A stretch of 64,000 nt of DNA, from NCBI GenBank assembly GCA_965248715.1, contig CBDFKB010000007.1:930001-994000 (forward strand), in the 5' to 3' direction. The first letter of the stretch is position 1; every line of letters begins with the position of its first letter. Under the pieces are notes generated by a model that was not told the DNA's origin, ran no database searches, and saw nothing but the letters and a program-made list of their open reading frames with translations. The position numbers were made by a program, and so were the translations under genes. This DNA is from CBDFKB01 sp965248715 (GTDB lineage Bacteria > Pseudomonadota > Alphaproteobacteria > Rhizobiales > Rhizobiaceae). Below, in pieces: positions 53,620 through 62,820 of this stretch.

Positions 53620-54318
53620 CTACTCAAATTCAGCGTAAGCGGTAAAGCTAGTGACGCCCGCTGCTGTGAAAAATTTTGTCCATTGTGTTCTAAGCACCGG
53701 GAACCAGCGGCTATCCGTGCCCAGCCTTATGTTTTGCTGACCAAGTCCGCGTATTTCGACATCACAATTTTTCAGGATTGCTCCAGAAGGTGACGGAAGT
53801 TCCTCCTTGCCGGAGAGCAATTCATTGCCATTCACTTGCGCCGACCATTCAATCCCGTCCGAGAAAATGACGAGTTTTGTCGGTGTATTTTCGCAGTCCA
53901 GTGAAGGCGCAAGCGCTTCGAGAAAACCGACAATGTTTGTGCGAGGCTGGATTTCGATTTGCCCATTTGTGGCAAGGCGCGGCAACGAGCTTACAAGTTC
54001 ACCAATTCTCCGCGCAATTCGGCGCGGACGGCTGTTGGCTCTCTTACCGAGGTTGGCATTTATATAGACTTGTTGTGCGGCAACGCCCGCCGTCCCGAGT
54101 GTGCGGATTCTGACCGTATTGCCTGGACGCATTACCCTGATAATGGACTGAACGTAATTACCAGCAGACCTGGCGACGTTTGAATTGACAGCGATTGGCG
54201 CTGAGTCCGACATGTCGAATGCGAATACAACCGTTTGTGGCTGCTCTGCACTTGCACACATTATAGAACTGCAAAGCAGTGCGAACGCCGATACGGAATG
54301 AATGAGAGCATTTCTCAT
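53620..54318 (-). CDS. Exported von Willebrand factor A-like protein
   Basis: 232 residues. Signal peptide (IHSVSAFALLCSSIMCASAE), then VVFAFDMSDSAPI, a MIDAS-like DxSxS motif at the start of a vWA fold, and TKLVIFSDGIEWS with the later Asp of the fold. vWA domains bind proteins through a metal ion. It lies 8 bases upstream of the VirD4-like gene and starts 3 bases after the 4-TM gene stop, so all three are co-transcribed. Role unknown; probably assembly or contact. Confidence 0.65.
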   Translation of the reverse strand: MRNALIHSVSAFALLCSSIMCASAEQPQTVVFAFDMSDSAPIAVNSNVARSAGNYVQSIIRVMRPGNTVRIRTLGTAGVAAQQVYINANLGKRANSRPRRIARRIGELVSSLPRLATNGQIEIQPRTNIVGFLEALAPSLDCENTPTKLVIFSDGIEWSAQVNGNELLSGKEELPSPSGAILKNCDVEIRGLGQQNIRLGTDSRWFPVLRTQWTKFFTAAGVTSFTAYAEFE

Positions 54319-54320
54319 GA

Positions 54321-55334
54321 TTACATTTCCTCTTTGGGTGGCGTTGAGCCAAGATTGTTCAGAATCGCGTATGGGCTGGTCTCATGCTGAATTTCAGCGA
54401 TGATCCGAAGCCCATTCTCGCGGGTTTTGATATGAGCGGGGATGGAGGCCTTCTGCTCAAAGACCATCTTCAGCACGACATTCGTCTCGGTAAGGCCGTT
54501 CAAGGCCTTCTTCATCATGTGCAGGGCGGAATAGATGGCAGCAGATGCAATCTGTGAGAAACGTGTTTCAAGGTCGCGCGGGAGCTGTTTTTGCAACGCT
54601 TCCAAATCGGCATCCAGATTCTTAATCTCAAGGATAAGCTCTTCTATGTCCGTGAAGAGTTGTTTGAGTTCCGTTGAGCGCCGGGTCGCGTTGTTAAAGA
54701 ATTCGTAGTGGCTTTCGGTTTTGGAAATCAGGCGATGAACGACATACACCGTTACAAACAGGATTAAAGTCATCTCGAGAAAAAATATGATTGGGGGTAT
54801 GCCCGAAAATACGCTCGCAAATGCCGATGATAACCACGAAGTTTCACTCTGATTGCTGCCGATTGCATTAGTCCCAATCGTACCTTCAATGGCAGAAGTT
54901 TGTCCTTGTGACCCCAAGCCGTCTGACGCATCGAGAAAAACAAGCGAAATCATGCTCGCCATACCAAACAGGAAGACCATGACTCCGACACCAGCGAGCC
55001 GCCGCAAGCGGTATTCGAATGTTTGTCCTCCATCATCAGCAATTAGAAGGTGAACAGCTACAACCGCGATTGGAACGCTCAAGGCCAGAATAGTTGGCCC
55101 CAAAGAGATCCCGCCTAGTGTCGGGTCCATGTAGTCAAACATTGTTCTGGCCATCAAATAGTCGACACCCAGGATGATCGCGACAAGACAGCTCAAAAAG
55201 ACAAACCAAAATTTGGCCTGTCGAAGTCGGCGGGTTTCGAGAGCGGATTGATGGTTTACATCGCGCAATATGCGCATGGTTTCCCGATCTGCAATCAGAT
55301 CAGGTTTTCTGATTCTAAGTGTTCTTTTCGTCAT
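54321..55334 (-). CDS. 4-TM membrane protein with C-terminal coiled coil, unknown
   Basis: About 337 residues from ATG 55334, which follows GAGGAAAG. Four hydrophobic segments (FWFVFLSCLVAIILGVDYLM; SLGPTILALSVPIAVVAVHL; LAGVGVMVFLFGMASMISLV; PPIIFFLEMTLILFVTVYVV), then an alpha-helical region (TELKQLFTDIEELILEIKNL) of coiled-coil character. The layout loosely recalls MotA/TolQ-like stator proteins, but no signature proves it. It overlaps the end of a truncated upstream gene by about 20 bases and runs into the vWA gene, suggesting a single operon. Confidence 0.6.
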   Translation of the reverse strand: MTKRTLRIRKPDLIADRETMRILRDVNHQSALETRRLRQAKFWFVFLSCLVAIILGVDYLMARTMFDYMDPTLGGISLGPTILALSVPIAVVAVHLLIADDGGQTFEYRLRRLAGVGVMVFLFGMASMISLVFLDASDGLGSQGQTSAIEGTIGTNAIGSNQSETSWLSSAFASVFSGIPPIIFFLEMTLILFVTVYVVHRLISKTESHYEFFNNATRRSTELKQLFTDIEELILEIKNLDADLEALQKQLPRDLETRFSQIASAAIYSALHMMKKALNGLTETNVVLKMVFEQKASIPAHIKTRENGLRIIAEIQHETSPYAILNNLGSTPPKEEM

Positions 55335-55523
55335 CAGTCTTTCCTCGTTCAATAAAGTAACCCGTCTCAAAAGCTGACCTGCCCAGCGCTTTTTCAAAAT
55401 ATTCGGGGGCAAGTTCGATCATCCGCTCCACCTTGTGCGTGACGAGGACAGTCTTCACTTGCCGGATTTTTTCTAGTTTCAGGAAGGGCTGCTGGAGGTG
55501 CTCGACGTAGCCCTGACTGTCAA
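55315..55523 (-). pseudogene. C-terminal fragment of an unknown operon gene, cut by IS21
   Basis: An open frame without start reads LIDSQGYVEHLQQPFLKLEK, VLVTHKVERMIELAPEYFEK and a stop at 55315. It overlaps the 4-TM gene start by 20 bases. The upstream side ends at the IS21 left end (about 55524). Not identified; by position it is another member of the VirD4/vWA operon. Confidence 0.55.
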
Positions 55524-55681
55524 TGAGCGTTTAAAACTGACCCCTGTTTGGCATTTAAAACTGACCCGCCCTATGGGTGTCAAAACGGGATATTAATAGC
55601 CAATGATGTTGCGGAGGGTTGTCCATAGGTCCCGCTTCGCGAAGTGGCCCCATAGCAGGCGTAGCGGAGCGGGGGCTGTGG

Positions 55682-56425
55682 TCAAGCCGGGCTTGTGAGC
55701 GTTTTCTTTTTACGGCTGTGCGAGAAGCGGTATGAGTTGTTGCCGGTTTCAATGATTGAGCAATGATGTGTGATCCTGTCGAGGAGTGCTGTTGTCATCT
55801 TGGGATCGCCAAAGACGGAGACCCATTCGCCAAATTCCAGGTTGGTGGTAATGATGACACTGGTATTTTCATAGAGTTTGCTGATGAGATGGAAGAGCAG
55901 TGCTCCACCTGATTTAGGGAATGGAATGTAGCCCAATTCATCGATGATGACGCAATCGGTCTGGCTGAGCTGGCGGATAATTTTACCGGTGTTTCCCTCA
56001 GCTTGTTCCCTGATCAGCGCATTAATGAGATCAACCGCATTATGGAAGCGCGCTTTTTTGCCCTGAGCGATAAGTGCCGTTGCCAGTGCAATGGCGATGT
56101 GGGTTTTACCGGTTCCAGTACCGCCGACAAGGATCAGGTTGTGGGCATCGTGTGTGAATTGACCGGTGCATAGCTGTTTGATCTCAGCGGGCTTCACAGC
56201 CGATGCGCCATAGTCGAATGTGGCAAAGTCTTTATGATGAGGAAAGCGAGCAATGCGCATCTGGTATTGAATGGAGCGCACACGCCGCTCAACAGTTTCC
56301 GCATTGATCAGTTGTTTGAGCGCTGTTGTCAGATTGAGCGGGGTGCGGGCCGTTAGCAAGTCCTGTGCACTTTGTGCCATGCCGTGCAGGCGCAGGGCTG
56401 TAAGCTGTTCAATGATGGCATTCAT
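55682..56425 (-). CDS. istB: IS21 helper ATPase IstB
   Basis: 247 residues, AAA+ helper of IS21 transposition. Walker A LVGGTGTGKTHIAIAL, Walker B CVIIDELGYIPF and the sensor region SVIITTNLEFGEW. Typical N-terminus (LTALRLHGMAQSAQDLLTAR). Begins at ATG 56425, overlapping the end of the istA second frame. Confidence 0.9.
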   Translation of the reverse strand: MNAIIEQLTALRLHGMAQSAQDLLTARTPLNLTTALKQLINAETVERRVRSIQYQMRIARFPHHKDFATFDYGASAVKPAEIKQLCTGQFTHDAHNLILVGGTGTGKTHIAIALATALIAQGKKARFHNAVDLINALIREQAEGNTGKIIRQLSQTDCVIIDELGYIPFPKSGGALLFHLISKLYENTSVIITTNLEFGEWVSVFGDPKMTTALLDRITHHCSIIETGNNSYRFSHSRKKKTLTSPA

Positions 56426-57986
56426 GACATCACCCGCGGCGTTGCATAAAGCAGCTCATAGCGTTTGCAATCGGCTTGTGGCATTACCTGCAGCTGTGGA
56501 TAGCAATGGGTCCGGGGCAGCGGATCAATCACTGGTTCCACAAGCTGGTTGATCAGGTTGGTGATTGCCGGCAGGCGCGTTGTTTTTTGCTCAACAGCCA
56601 GATCGCAAGCTATTTCCACTGTCTCGATCCCGTGTTCCTGGGCTCGTTGTCGGCAGGCGATGTTTGCATCGCCGAGAGGGGCATCAAAAGTTCAACAAAG
56701 TCTCGGTCACCGCCTTTGGTATCCATGTAGCGGGCCTTGATTTTGTTCATGGCGGCGGGAAGCTGCCATTCCATAAAAGGTGCACCATTGCGCAAAGCTC
56801 CGGGTTTGCGCGACAGAAGCGGCACATAGTGCCAAGGCTCAAAGTAACTGATGTTCTTTGTAAAATGACGTTTGTGTTCGGCGATCACCTCATCGGCGGC
56901 AACCAGGACAATTCGACTTGCATAAGCCCGCAACGAGACATGGCGCCCGGCATACCGGGCAGGAACGCTGTAACGGTTACTGTCATATTGAACCAGGCAG
57001 GTGGAGCGCACACGCACTGCTTTCTCAACATAACCGTCAAAGCCAAGCCCCAGTGGCCGCAGTTCGGCGCGTTCCAATGCAAGGACTTCATCAATGGTTT
57101 GCTCTTTTTGTTCGGGGTGGCGCCGCGAACCCAACGCGTTACAGCGCGCAAACAGCCAGGTATTCAAACTTTCCAGATCATCAAAGCACAGCTTGGGGGT
57201 GAACAATTGGCGGCGTAAATCCTGAACCTGGTTCTCAACTTGGCCTTTCTCCCAGCCAGCTGCGGGCGTGCAGGCAACCGGTTCCATAACGTAATGGTTC
57301 ATCAATGCCAAAAAGCGCGGATGGAATATCCGCATCTTTGAACGCGACACATAGGTCACCACCGCCTTTGGGCTCTGCACAAGGCAGGAGCCGGGTGTCT
57401 TGGGATTGTCGATGATGACCCGGCGCGGTACCCCGTCATAAAATGCCAATGCCCGCATAAAGGCATCCAGCACCATCTCCTGGGATTCACCAGGATAAGC
57501 CACCACAAAAGGCTTGCGAGAATGGCACAAACGGAAGTGCGCAACCTTGATCTTGTGCTCTACGCCACCCAGAACAACATGCTCCTGGCTCCAGTCAAAC
57601 TGCAGCGCATCACCGGCTTTGAAGTGTAAAGGAATAAAGGCTCCGGGAAGTTGTGATCCATCGGCTTTCAATACCTTGATGAACCGGCAGACTGGTGAGT
57701 ACGAACCGGTATAACCTTCCACAACCAGTTGTTCATAAAGCTTCACCGCAGTGCGGCGCTCCCGGCGGGGGTGGCTTAAGTCCTGTTTGTAAAGCGACCG
57801 CAAACGAACTTCAAAACCAGCAAGCTTGTGCAACACAGGTGGTCCACTACGATGATAGTTCGGCGGTGACGCGTCATTCAGATATTTTCTGATCGTATTG
57901 CGGGATAAACCCGTGCTTCGACTTACTGACCGGATAGAGTGGCCATCGCGCAAAACCAGACGACGAATCTTTGCTGCACTTTCCAT
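56422..57986 (-). pseudogene. istA: IS21 transposase IstA, frameshifted near the C-terminus
   Basis: The start is ATG 57986 (MESAAKIRRLVLRDGHSIRS) after AGGTGATATTA. HTH (SVSRSTGLSRNTIRKYL), DDE core with LQFDWSQEHVVLGG (Asp), VIIDNPKTPG (Asp) and KGQVENQVQDLRRQLF (Glu). The frame ends at 56610 after NTGSRQWK, while the conserved tail (VEIACDLAVEQKTTRLPAIT) continues in another frame to 56422. A two-base excess in a CTCTC run at about 56674-56678 accounts for it. The catalytic part is complete, so partial function is possible. Confidence 0.8.
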
Positions 57987-58095
57987 TAATATCACCTGCT
58001 CATTCTCCGCACTTAAATGCACGGATGCTAACAAAACAGGCGGGTCAATTTTAAACGCCAATTACCCACCTAAGTGGGTCAATTTTGCATGCCAA

Positions 58096-58189
58096 TTCAC
58101 AGTACAAGCTCGTTGAAAATTTTTCGGTAGAGCCCTTTCAGTTCGTTTTTGTTGCGTGAAGCCAGCTCAAATCTTGTGATGAGTTTCAT
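58096..58189 (-). pseudogene. Small gene truncated by IS21
   Basis: MKLITRFELASRNKNELKGL followed by YRKIFNELVL, then a stop formed at the IS21 edge. AAGGAA lies 8 bases before the ATG. I recall small alphaproteobacterial proteins of about 55-60 residues beginning in this way; here only about 30 residues remain. It was probably the first gene of the operon that continues with the fragment at 55315-55523. Confidence 0.5.
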
Positions 58190-58325
58190 AGTCATTTCCT
58201 TTCGTCTTGAGGCTCCGACGACCGGAACCTTTTCGGCACCCCGACAGACCATTGCCCAAGGAAAGGTTCACGGCGGCGGACGAAAGACGATCCCGGAAAT
58301 GACTAAGAATCAGGCATAAGGAAAA

Positions 58326-58346
58326 GAGCGCCGATGCACGGCGCTC
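58326..58346 (-). terminator. Hairpin terminator-like structure
   Basis: Perfect 8-base stem GAGCGCCG/CGGCGCTC with a five-base loop; on the minus strand it is followed by TTTTCC. It lies 137 bases upstream of the small truncated gene, with an additional CGTC...GACGAAAGG repeat in the leader between (58200-58300), so it may be an attenuator or mark the end of a short untranslated RNA. Confidence 0.5.
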
Positions 58347-59867
58347 AAAAACTGAAAGGAAATATCGTATTAATTAGAAAGAGATAGAGGTGGTGAATTA
58401 GACAGGCCGCCGCGTGCCACTATCTGTGTGTCAGCATCTCGAAAGAAATGCTAGTTTTGGATCATGGCTGGCTCACGGACAAAAGATATTCAGAAGTTTT
58501 ATTCTCTAATGGAGACACTTGAACAAGTTACTGCCGGTGCTCGTATATTGGGGAATTGCAATGGAAAAATGAATTGGCCTAAGCGCGGCGTATATTTTTT
58601 CAGAGAAAATGGCGAAATTCGAACAGATAGCGGGACAGGTATGCGCATTGTTCGGGTTGGTACTCATGCTTTAAAATTAGATTCAAAAACAAAATTGTGG
58701 ACACGGCTATCACAACACCGAGGCACTCAACGTGCCGGCGGCGGCAATCACCGTGGTTCAATTTTTAGACTGATAGTCGGCACATCTTTAATTAGGCGGT
58801 TTGGTTACAGTTTCCCATCATGGGGGGAAGGAAGTTCTGCTCCCAAGCAGTAATTACTCACCCCCACGTTGCCGTCATTTGGAGTTCGGTTTCAGGCCAG
58901 CGTTGATAGGATTGTATGGAATGGGGGATGTCCGCTCAGCTTCGAGGTGTCAACGACTGTTCGTACTGCACAATCGCCCTTTGCTGCCCACATGGAACGG
59001 AAGCCGTTGGTTACTTTGCGTTGGATGACTGCAGGTCGCAGACCTCTTTCGCATCCGTTGTTTGTCACGTCGATTTCACCGGGATAGTCGAGAAACGTCA
59101 GTAACCGTGGGCTGGCCCAATTTACGCCATTTGGCCATTTTTCTGCTGATTGTATGGGCAATTTCACAGCTTGGGGTATCGGCGAGAATATCCGCCAGAG
59201 TGTTTTCCAATCGCCGCTTCTTGGTTTTCACCGTGCTGGCCGCGAAGCCTTGCAGGAAACGGGCCAATACAAACACCTTGTCCAGCCACAGTTTCAGCCG
59301 TACCGGCACCATGTCGTCGCTGGCCTCCACCGCGTAAGCAATATCCCGCGCCAGATGGGCAAGGCAGGTCTGATGGAATTGGCCATGGCCCTGCTGGGCC
59401 GAATATCCATCCGATAACCAAAGTTTAGGTTGATGGTCGCCCATCACATCGCGCACCACTTGCGCCGCGCGGCTCAGTTGAGCTTCGTGCACAATCGCCG
59501 TTCCGCTCATGAATATCCAGTGATAACCGTTCAAGCCTTCGATGCGTATCCCTGTTTCATCGGATGCCACGGCTTCGGCTTGGCGCAGGTCTTTGATGAT
59601 ATCCTTCTTGCGGGTTGCAAACGGCACATGAGAGCGCTTCAACATGTTAGCCAGTGCGCCTTGGCTGACTTTGGCGCCAAATAAGTCGGCCAGCATCCCT
59701 TCCAACCGGGTAAAGGATACTGCGTGATACGTCTTTAGATAAAGCACCAATCCATGCAGCCGGGGACCGAACGGCGAACCATGGGCTGAAGCTGGAACAG
59801 GACCTTTCACCGATGTTGAACAGTGCGGGCAGTTTACACAAATCCGACGGTGACGGGTGATATGAGG

Positions 59868-61251
59868 GTAATTACTCACCCCCACGTTGCCGTCATTTGG
59901 AGTTCGGTTTCAGGCCAGCGTTGATAGGATTGTATGGAATGGGGGATGTCCGCTCAGCTTCGAGGTGTCAACGACTGTTCGTACTGCACAATCGCCCTTT
60001 GCTGCCCACATGGAACGGAAGCCGTTGGTTACTTTGCGTTGGATGACTGCAGGTCGCAGACCTCTTTCGCATCCGTTGTTTGTCACGTCGATTTCACCGG
60101 GATAGTCGAGAAACGTCAGTAACCGTGGGCTGGCCCAATTTACGCCATTTGGCCATTTTTCTGCTGATTGTATGGGCAATTTCACAGCTTGGGGTATCGG
60201 CGAGAATATCCGCCAGAGTGTTTTCCAATCGCCGCTTCTTGGTTTTCACCGTGCTGGCCGCGAAGCCTTGCAGGAAACGGGCCAATACAAACACCTTGTC
60301 CAGCCACAGTTTCAGCCGTACCGGCACCATGTCGTCGCTGGCCTCCACCGCGTAAGCAATATCCCGCGCCAGATGGGCAAGGCAGGTCTGATGGAATTGG
60401 CCATGGCCCTGCTGGGCCGAATATCCATCCGATAACCAAAGTTTAGGTTGATGGTCGCCCATCACATCGCGCACCACTTGCGCCGCGCGGCTCAGTTGAG
60501 CTTCGTGCACAATCGCCGTTCCGCTCATGAATATCCAGTGATAACCGTTCAAGCCTTCGATGCGTATCCCTGTTTCATCGGATGCCACGGCTTCGGCTTG
60601 GCGCAGGTCTTTGATGATATCCTTCTTGCGGGTTGCAAACGGCACATGAGAGCGCTTCAACATGTTAGCCAGTGCGCCTTGGCTGACTTTGGCGCCAAAT
60701 AAGTCGGCCAGCATCCCTTCCAACCGGGTAAAGGATACTGCGTGATACGTCTTTAGATAAAGCACCAATCCATGCAGCCGGGGACCGAACGGCGAACCAT
60801 GGGCTGAAGCTGGAACAGGACCTTTCACCGATGTTGAACAGTGCGGGCAGTTTACACAAATCCGACGGTGACGGGTGATATGAGGAGCAATCGGTGGAAC
60901 TTCAATCGCATCATATTCACCAATAATATCCCCTGGCAAATCGCTATCAAGAGAACCGTCGCAGTATGGGCAGACCTTTGCTCGGTGGTCGAAAACTTCA
61001 TCCGGGTTCTCATGCAAAGAACGGAAATGGCCCTTGTGACCGGGCTTCGCGCCGCCTGGTTTGGAATGCTCACGACGCGCCTTCTTATCCGTTGAAGGTG
61101 GCTTGGACGACGTGCGGGACGTCTTGACCGGCTGTTGCAACCGCAAAACCATATCCACAAGCGCATGCTTACTTAGCTTTTCCAAATCACTGCGTTCCAT
61201 ACCCACATGGATTCAGAACTTAGCCAAGTTGGCAAGGGGGTGAGTAATTAC
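59868..61251 (-). mobile_element. IS66-family element (inner copy), 1384 bp
   Basis: Complete copy with ends GTAATTACTCACCCCC, flanked by the 8-base duplication ATATGAGG (59860-59867 and 61252-61259), inserted into the transposase gene of the outer copy. It carries a single transposase gene and no tnpA/tnpB, as in the ISBst12-type subgroup. Confidence 0.92.
59910..61206 (-). pseudogene. IS66-family transposase (inner copy), frameshifted
   Basis: Starts MGMERSDLEKLSKHALVDMV. Linker with PPSTDKKARREHSKPGG, zinc-finger-like cysteines (CPYCDGSLDSD; CVNCPHC), then AEAVASDETGIRIEGLNGYH (first Asp) and KLWLSDGYSAQQGH (second Asp). The frame stops at 60094. The conserved end with LLTFLDYPGEIDVTNNGCER (Glu) and AVIQRKVTNGFRSMWAAKGD lies in the next frame down to 59910. 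A run AGAAAAATGG about 60 bases before the stop is a possible slip site. The outer copy has the same frameshift, so it predates the last transposition. Confidence 0.82.
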
Positions 61252-61951
61252 ATATGAGGAGCAATCGGTGGAACTTCAATCGCATCATATTCACCAATAA
61301 TATCCCCTGGCAAATCGCTATCAAGAGAACCGTCGCAGTATGGGCAGACCTTTGCTCGGTGGTCGAAAACTTCATCCGGGTTCTCATGCAAAGAACGGAA
61401 ATGGCCCTTGTGACCGGGCTTCGCGCCGCCTGGTTTGGAATGCTCACGACGCGCCTTCTTATCCGTTGAAGGTGGCTTGGACGACGTGCGGGACGTCTTG
61501 ACCGGCTGTTGCAACCGCAAAACCATATCCACAAGCGCATGCTTACTTAGCTTTTCCAAATCACTGCGTTCCATACCCACATGGATTCAGAACTTAGCCA
61601 AGTTGGCAAGGGGGTGAGTAATTACCCCAAGCATGATCATAACGGTGAACAATCATTGGAAATGAAAGTTAGCTCACAGATAGGCTCAATGCCATTTCTT
61701 TGGCTTGCCGTTGGCGATGATGCTAGGCCTGAAAGCAAGCGTGGTTATATAGAGCGCAATGCAATTGCATTACTCAGTAATACCAGTAAACCACCAATTG
61801 ATCCTCCATCTTCAACCTGGCTTGGACATCACTGTGATAGGCCGCTTGTTCGACAATCAGGTCTATGGAACAACAATCATGTGAATGAAAACTACGACCC
61901 AGAATTTTTAACAGAATTGGAGCAACTCATTGCAAGAATGGGCTGTCCATC

Positions 61952-62614
61952 ATGATTGTCGTCATCCAATGCGCAGCAAAAAAACAACCAGATGCAGGAT
62001 ACCTTCGAACATCCAAAGGGAAACCGGTTTTATTCGTAGCCGATCCAGATATTGCTCCGCAAACAGACCAATATTTCTACGCAGGACCCGATGACATTTC
62101 CGATAAAGGGGAAACCTGGAGAGATATCCTTCTTCACTATAATCGCAATCCTGCGGATAATCCTCTTGGCTTACTAAAAGCCTATGAGCTTTACAAAAAC
62201 CCAACTTATCACCAGCTCGCTGAATGGAACGGCATCAATAACACCTATATTCTCTCCGCTGGTTGGGGATTGATAAAAGCTTCTTTTTTAATACCAATGT
62301 ATGACATCACTTTCAAATATATGCCGAAAAAAGAAGAGCGATTTAAGCAGCGGGGAAAAAAAGACATTTACAATGATCTATTAGCATTGCCAGAGCATAC
62401 CGATGAACCGATAGTCTTTTTGGGCGGCAAGGATTACATACCAATGTTCTGTTCTCTAACATCAGCTATTATGGCTGATAAAATGGTGGTCTATAATTCT
62501 GACGTTCAGCCCAATACGCCTGGGTGTTCCAGTGTTCGGTATCAAACAAGAACAAGAACGAACTGGCACTATGAGTGTGCAAAAGCCTTAATCAATGACG
62601 ATTTCAAAATCTAA
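61952..62614 (+). CDS. YaaA/DUF6884-like protein partnered with the GIY-YIG gene
   Basis: 220 residues. IVVIQCAAKKQPDAGYL at the N-terminus (Cys followed by KK, as in the CGxxK start of DUF6884/YaaA-like proteins), YILSAGWGLIKASFLIPMYD in the middle (the SAxxGL...PYD block) and a C-terminal CAKALI. Such proteins are known around modified-nucleotide or DNA-damage systems, but the exact function here is unknown. It overlaps the GIY-YIG gene end by four bases, so the two were co-translated. Low GC compared with the core genes. Confidence 0.6.
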   Translation: MIVVIQCAAKKQPDAGYLRTSKGKPVLFVADPDIAPQTDQYFYAGPDDISDKGETWRDILLHYNRNPADNPLGLLKAYELYKNPTYHQLAEWNGINNTYILSAGWGLIKASFLIPMYDITFKYMPKKEERFKQRGKKDIYNDLLALPEHTDEPIVFLGGKDYIPMFCSLTSAIMADKMVVYNSDVQPNTPGCSSVRYQTRTRTNWHYECAKALINDDFKI

Positions 62615-62619
62615 TAGTA

Positions 62620-62820
62620 TTACGCCAATCCAAGGGATTTGAGAATTTTCAAAGCCGAGGCGAGCGTAATGCTTGTCTTGCCCTGTTCAAAGCTGTTCAC
62701 GGTCGGACCGCTGACGCCTGCGAGAACGGCCAGCTTCTTTTGGGTAAGCTTTTGTTGTTTGCGGCGGCTTATTGCTTCTTCGACAAGCTCTTGCCAATCA
62801 AGGCGAATGTTCCGTTCCAT
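62620..62820 (-). CDS. hipB: HipB-like XRE-family antitoxin
   Basis: 66 residues. Helix-turn-helix of the Cro/C1 type: QQKLTQKKLAVLAGVSGPTV, then NSFEQGKTSITLASALKILK. Follows hipA on the same strand and begins 52 bases inside the hipA coding region, a large overlap. Order is toxin first, the reverse of the classical hipBA. Expected to repress the operon and neutralise HipA. Confidence 0.85.
   Translation of the reverse strand: MERNIRLDWQELVEEAISRRKQQKLTQKKLAVLAGVSGPTVNSFEQGKTSITLASALKILKSLGLA

Larger units (their letters stand above)
55524..58095 (-). mobile_element. IS21-family insertion sequence
   Basis: Contains istA and istB on the minus strand. Each end carries two copies of a (T/A)AAA(A/T)CTGACCC-type motif: TTTAAAACTGACCC at about 55530 and 55553, and the corresponding TTTAAAATTGACCC and CAAAATTGACCC at the right end. 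I see no target duplication, and the two flanks code for different proteins, so the insertion may be associated with a deletion. Confidence 0.8.
58850..61625 (-). mobile_element. IS66-family element (outer copy) interrupted by an identical copy
   Basis: Ends GTAATTACTCACCCCC and its complement, flanked by the 8-base duplication CCCAAGCA (58842-58849 and 61626-61633) typical of IS66. The outer copy consists of 58850-59867 and 61252-61625; without one copy of the inner 8-base duplication these add to 1384 bases, exactly the length of the inner copy. Confidence 0.92.
58464..61955 (+). pseudogene. GIY-YIG nuclease-like gene, interrupted by nested IS66
   Basis: The first part (58464-58849) reads MAGSRTKDIQKFYSLMETLE, then KRGVYFFRENGEIRTDSGTG, RIVRVGTHALK and LWTRLSQHRGTQRAGGGNHRG. 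That is a GIY-YIG-type core (GVY ... RVG, with an Arg in the TRLSQHR helix). After removal of the IS66 block and one copy of its 8-base duplication CCCAAGCA, the frame continues without a stop (SSAPK-HDHNGEQSLEMKVSS) to 61955, about 238 residues. The end overlaps the next gene by four bases (ATGA). Probably a nuclease of a two-gene module, now inactivated. Confidence 0.7.
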
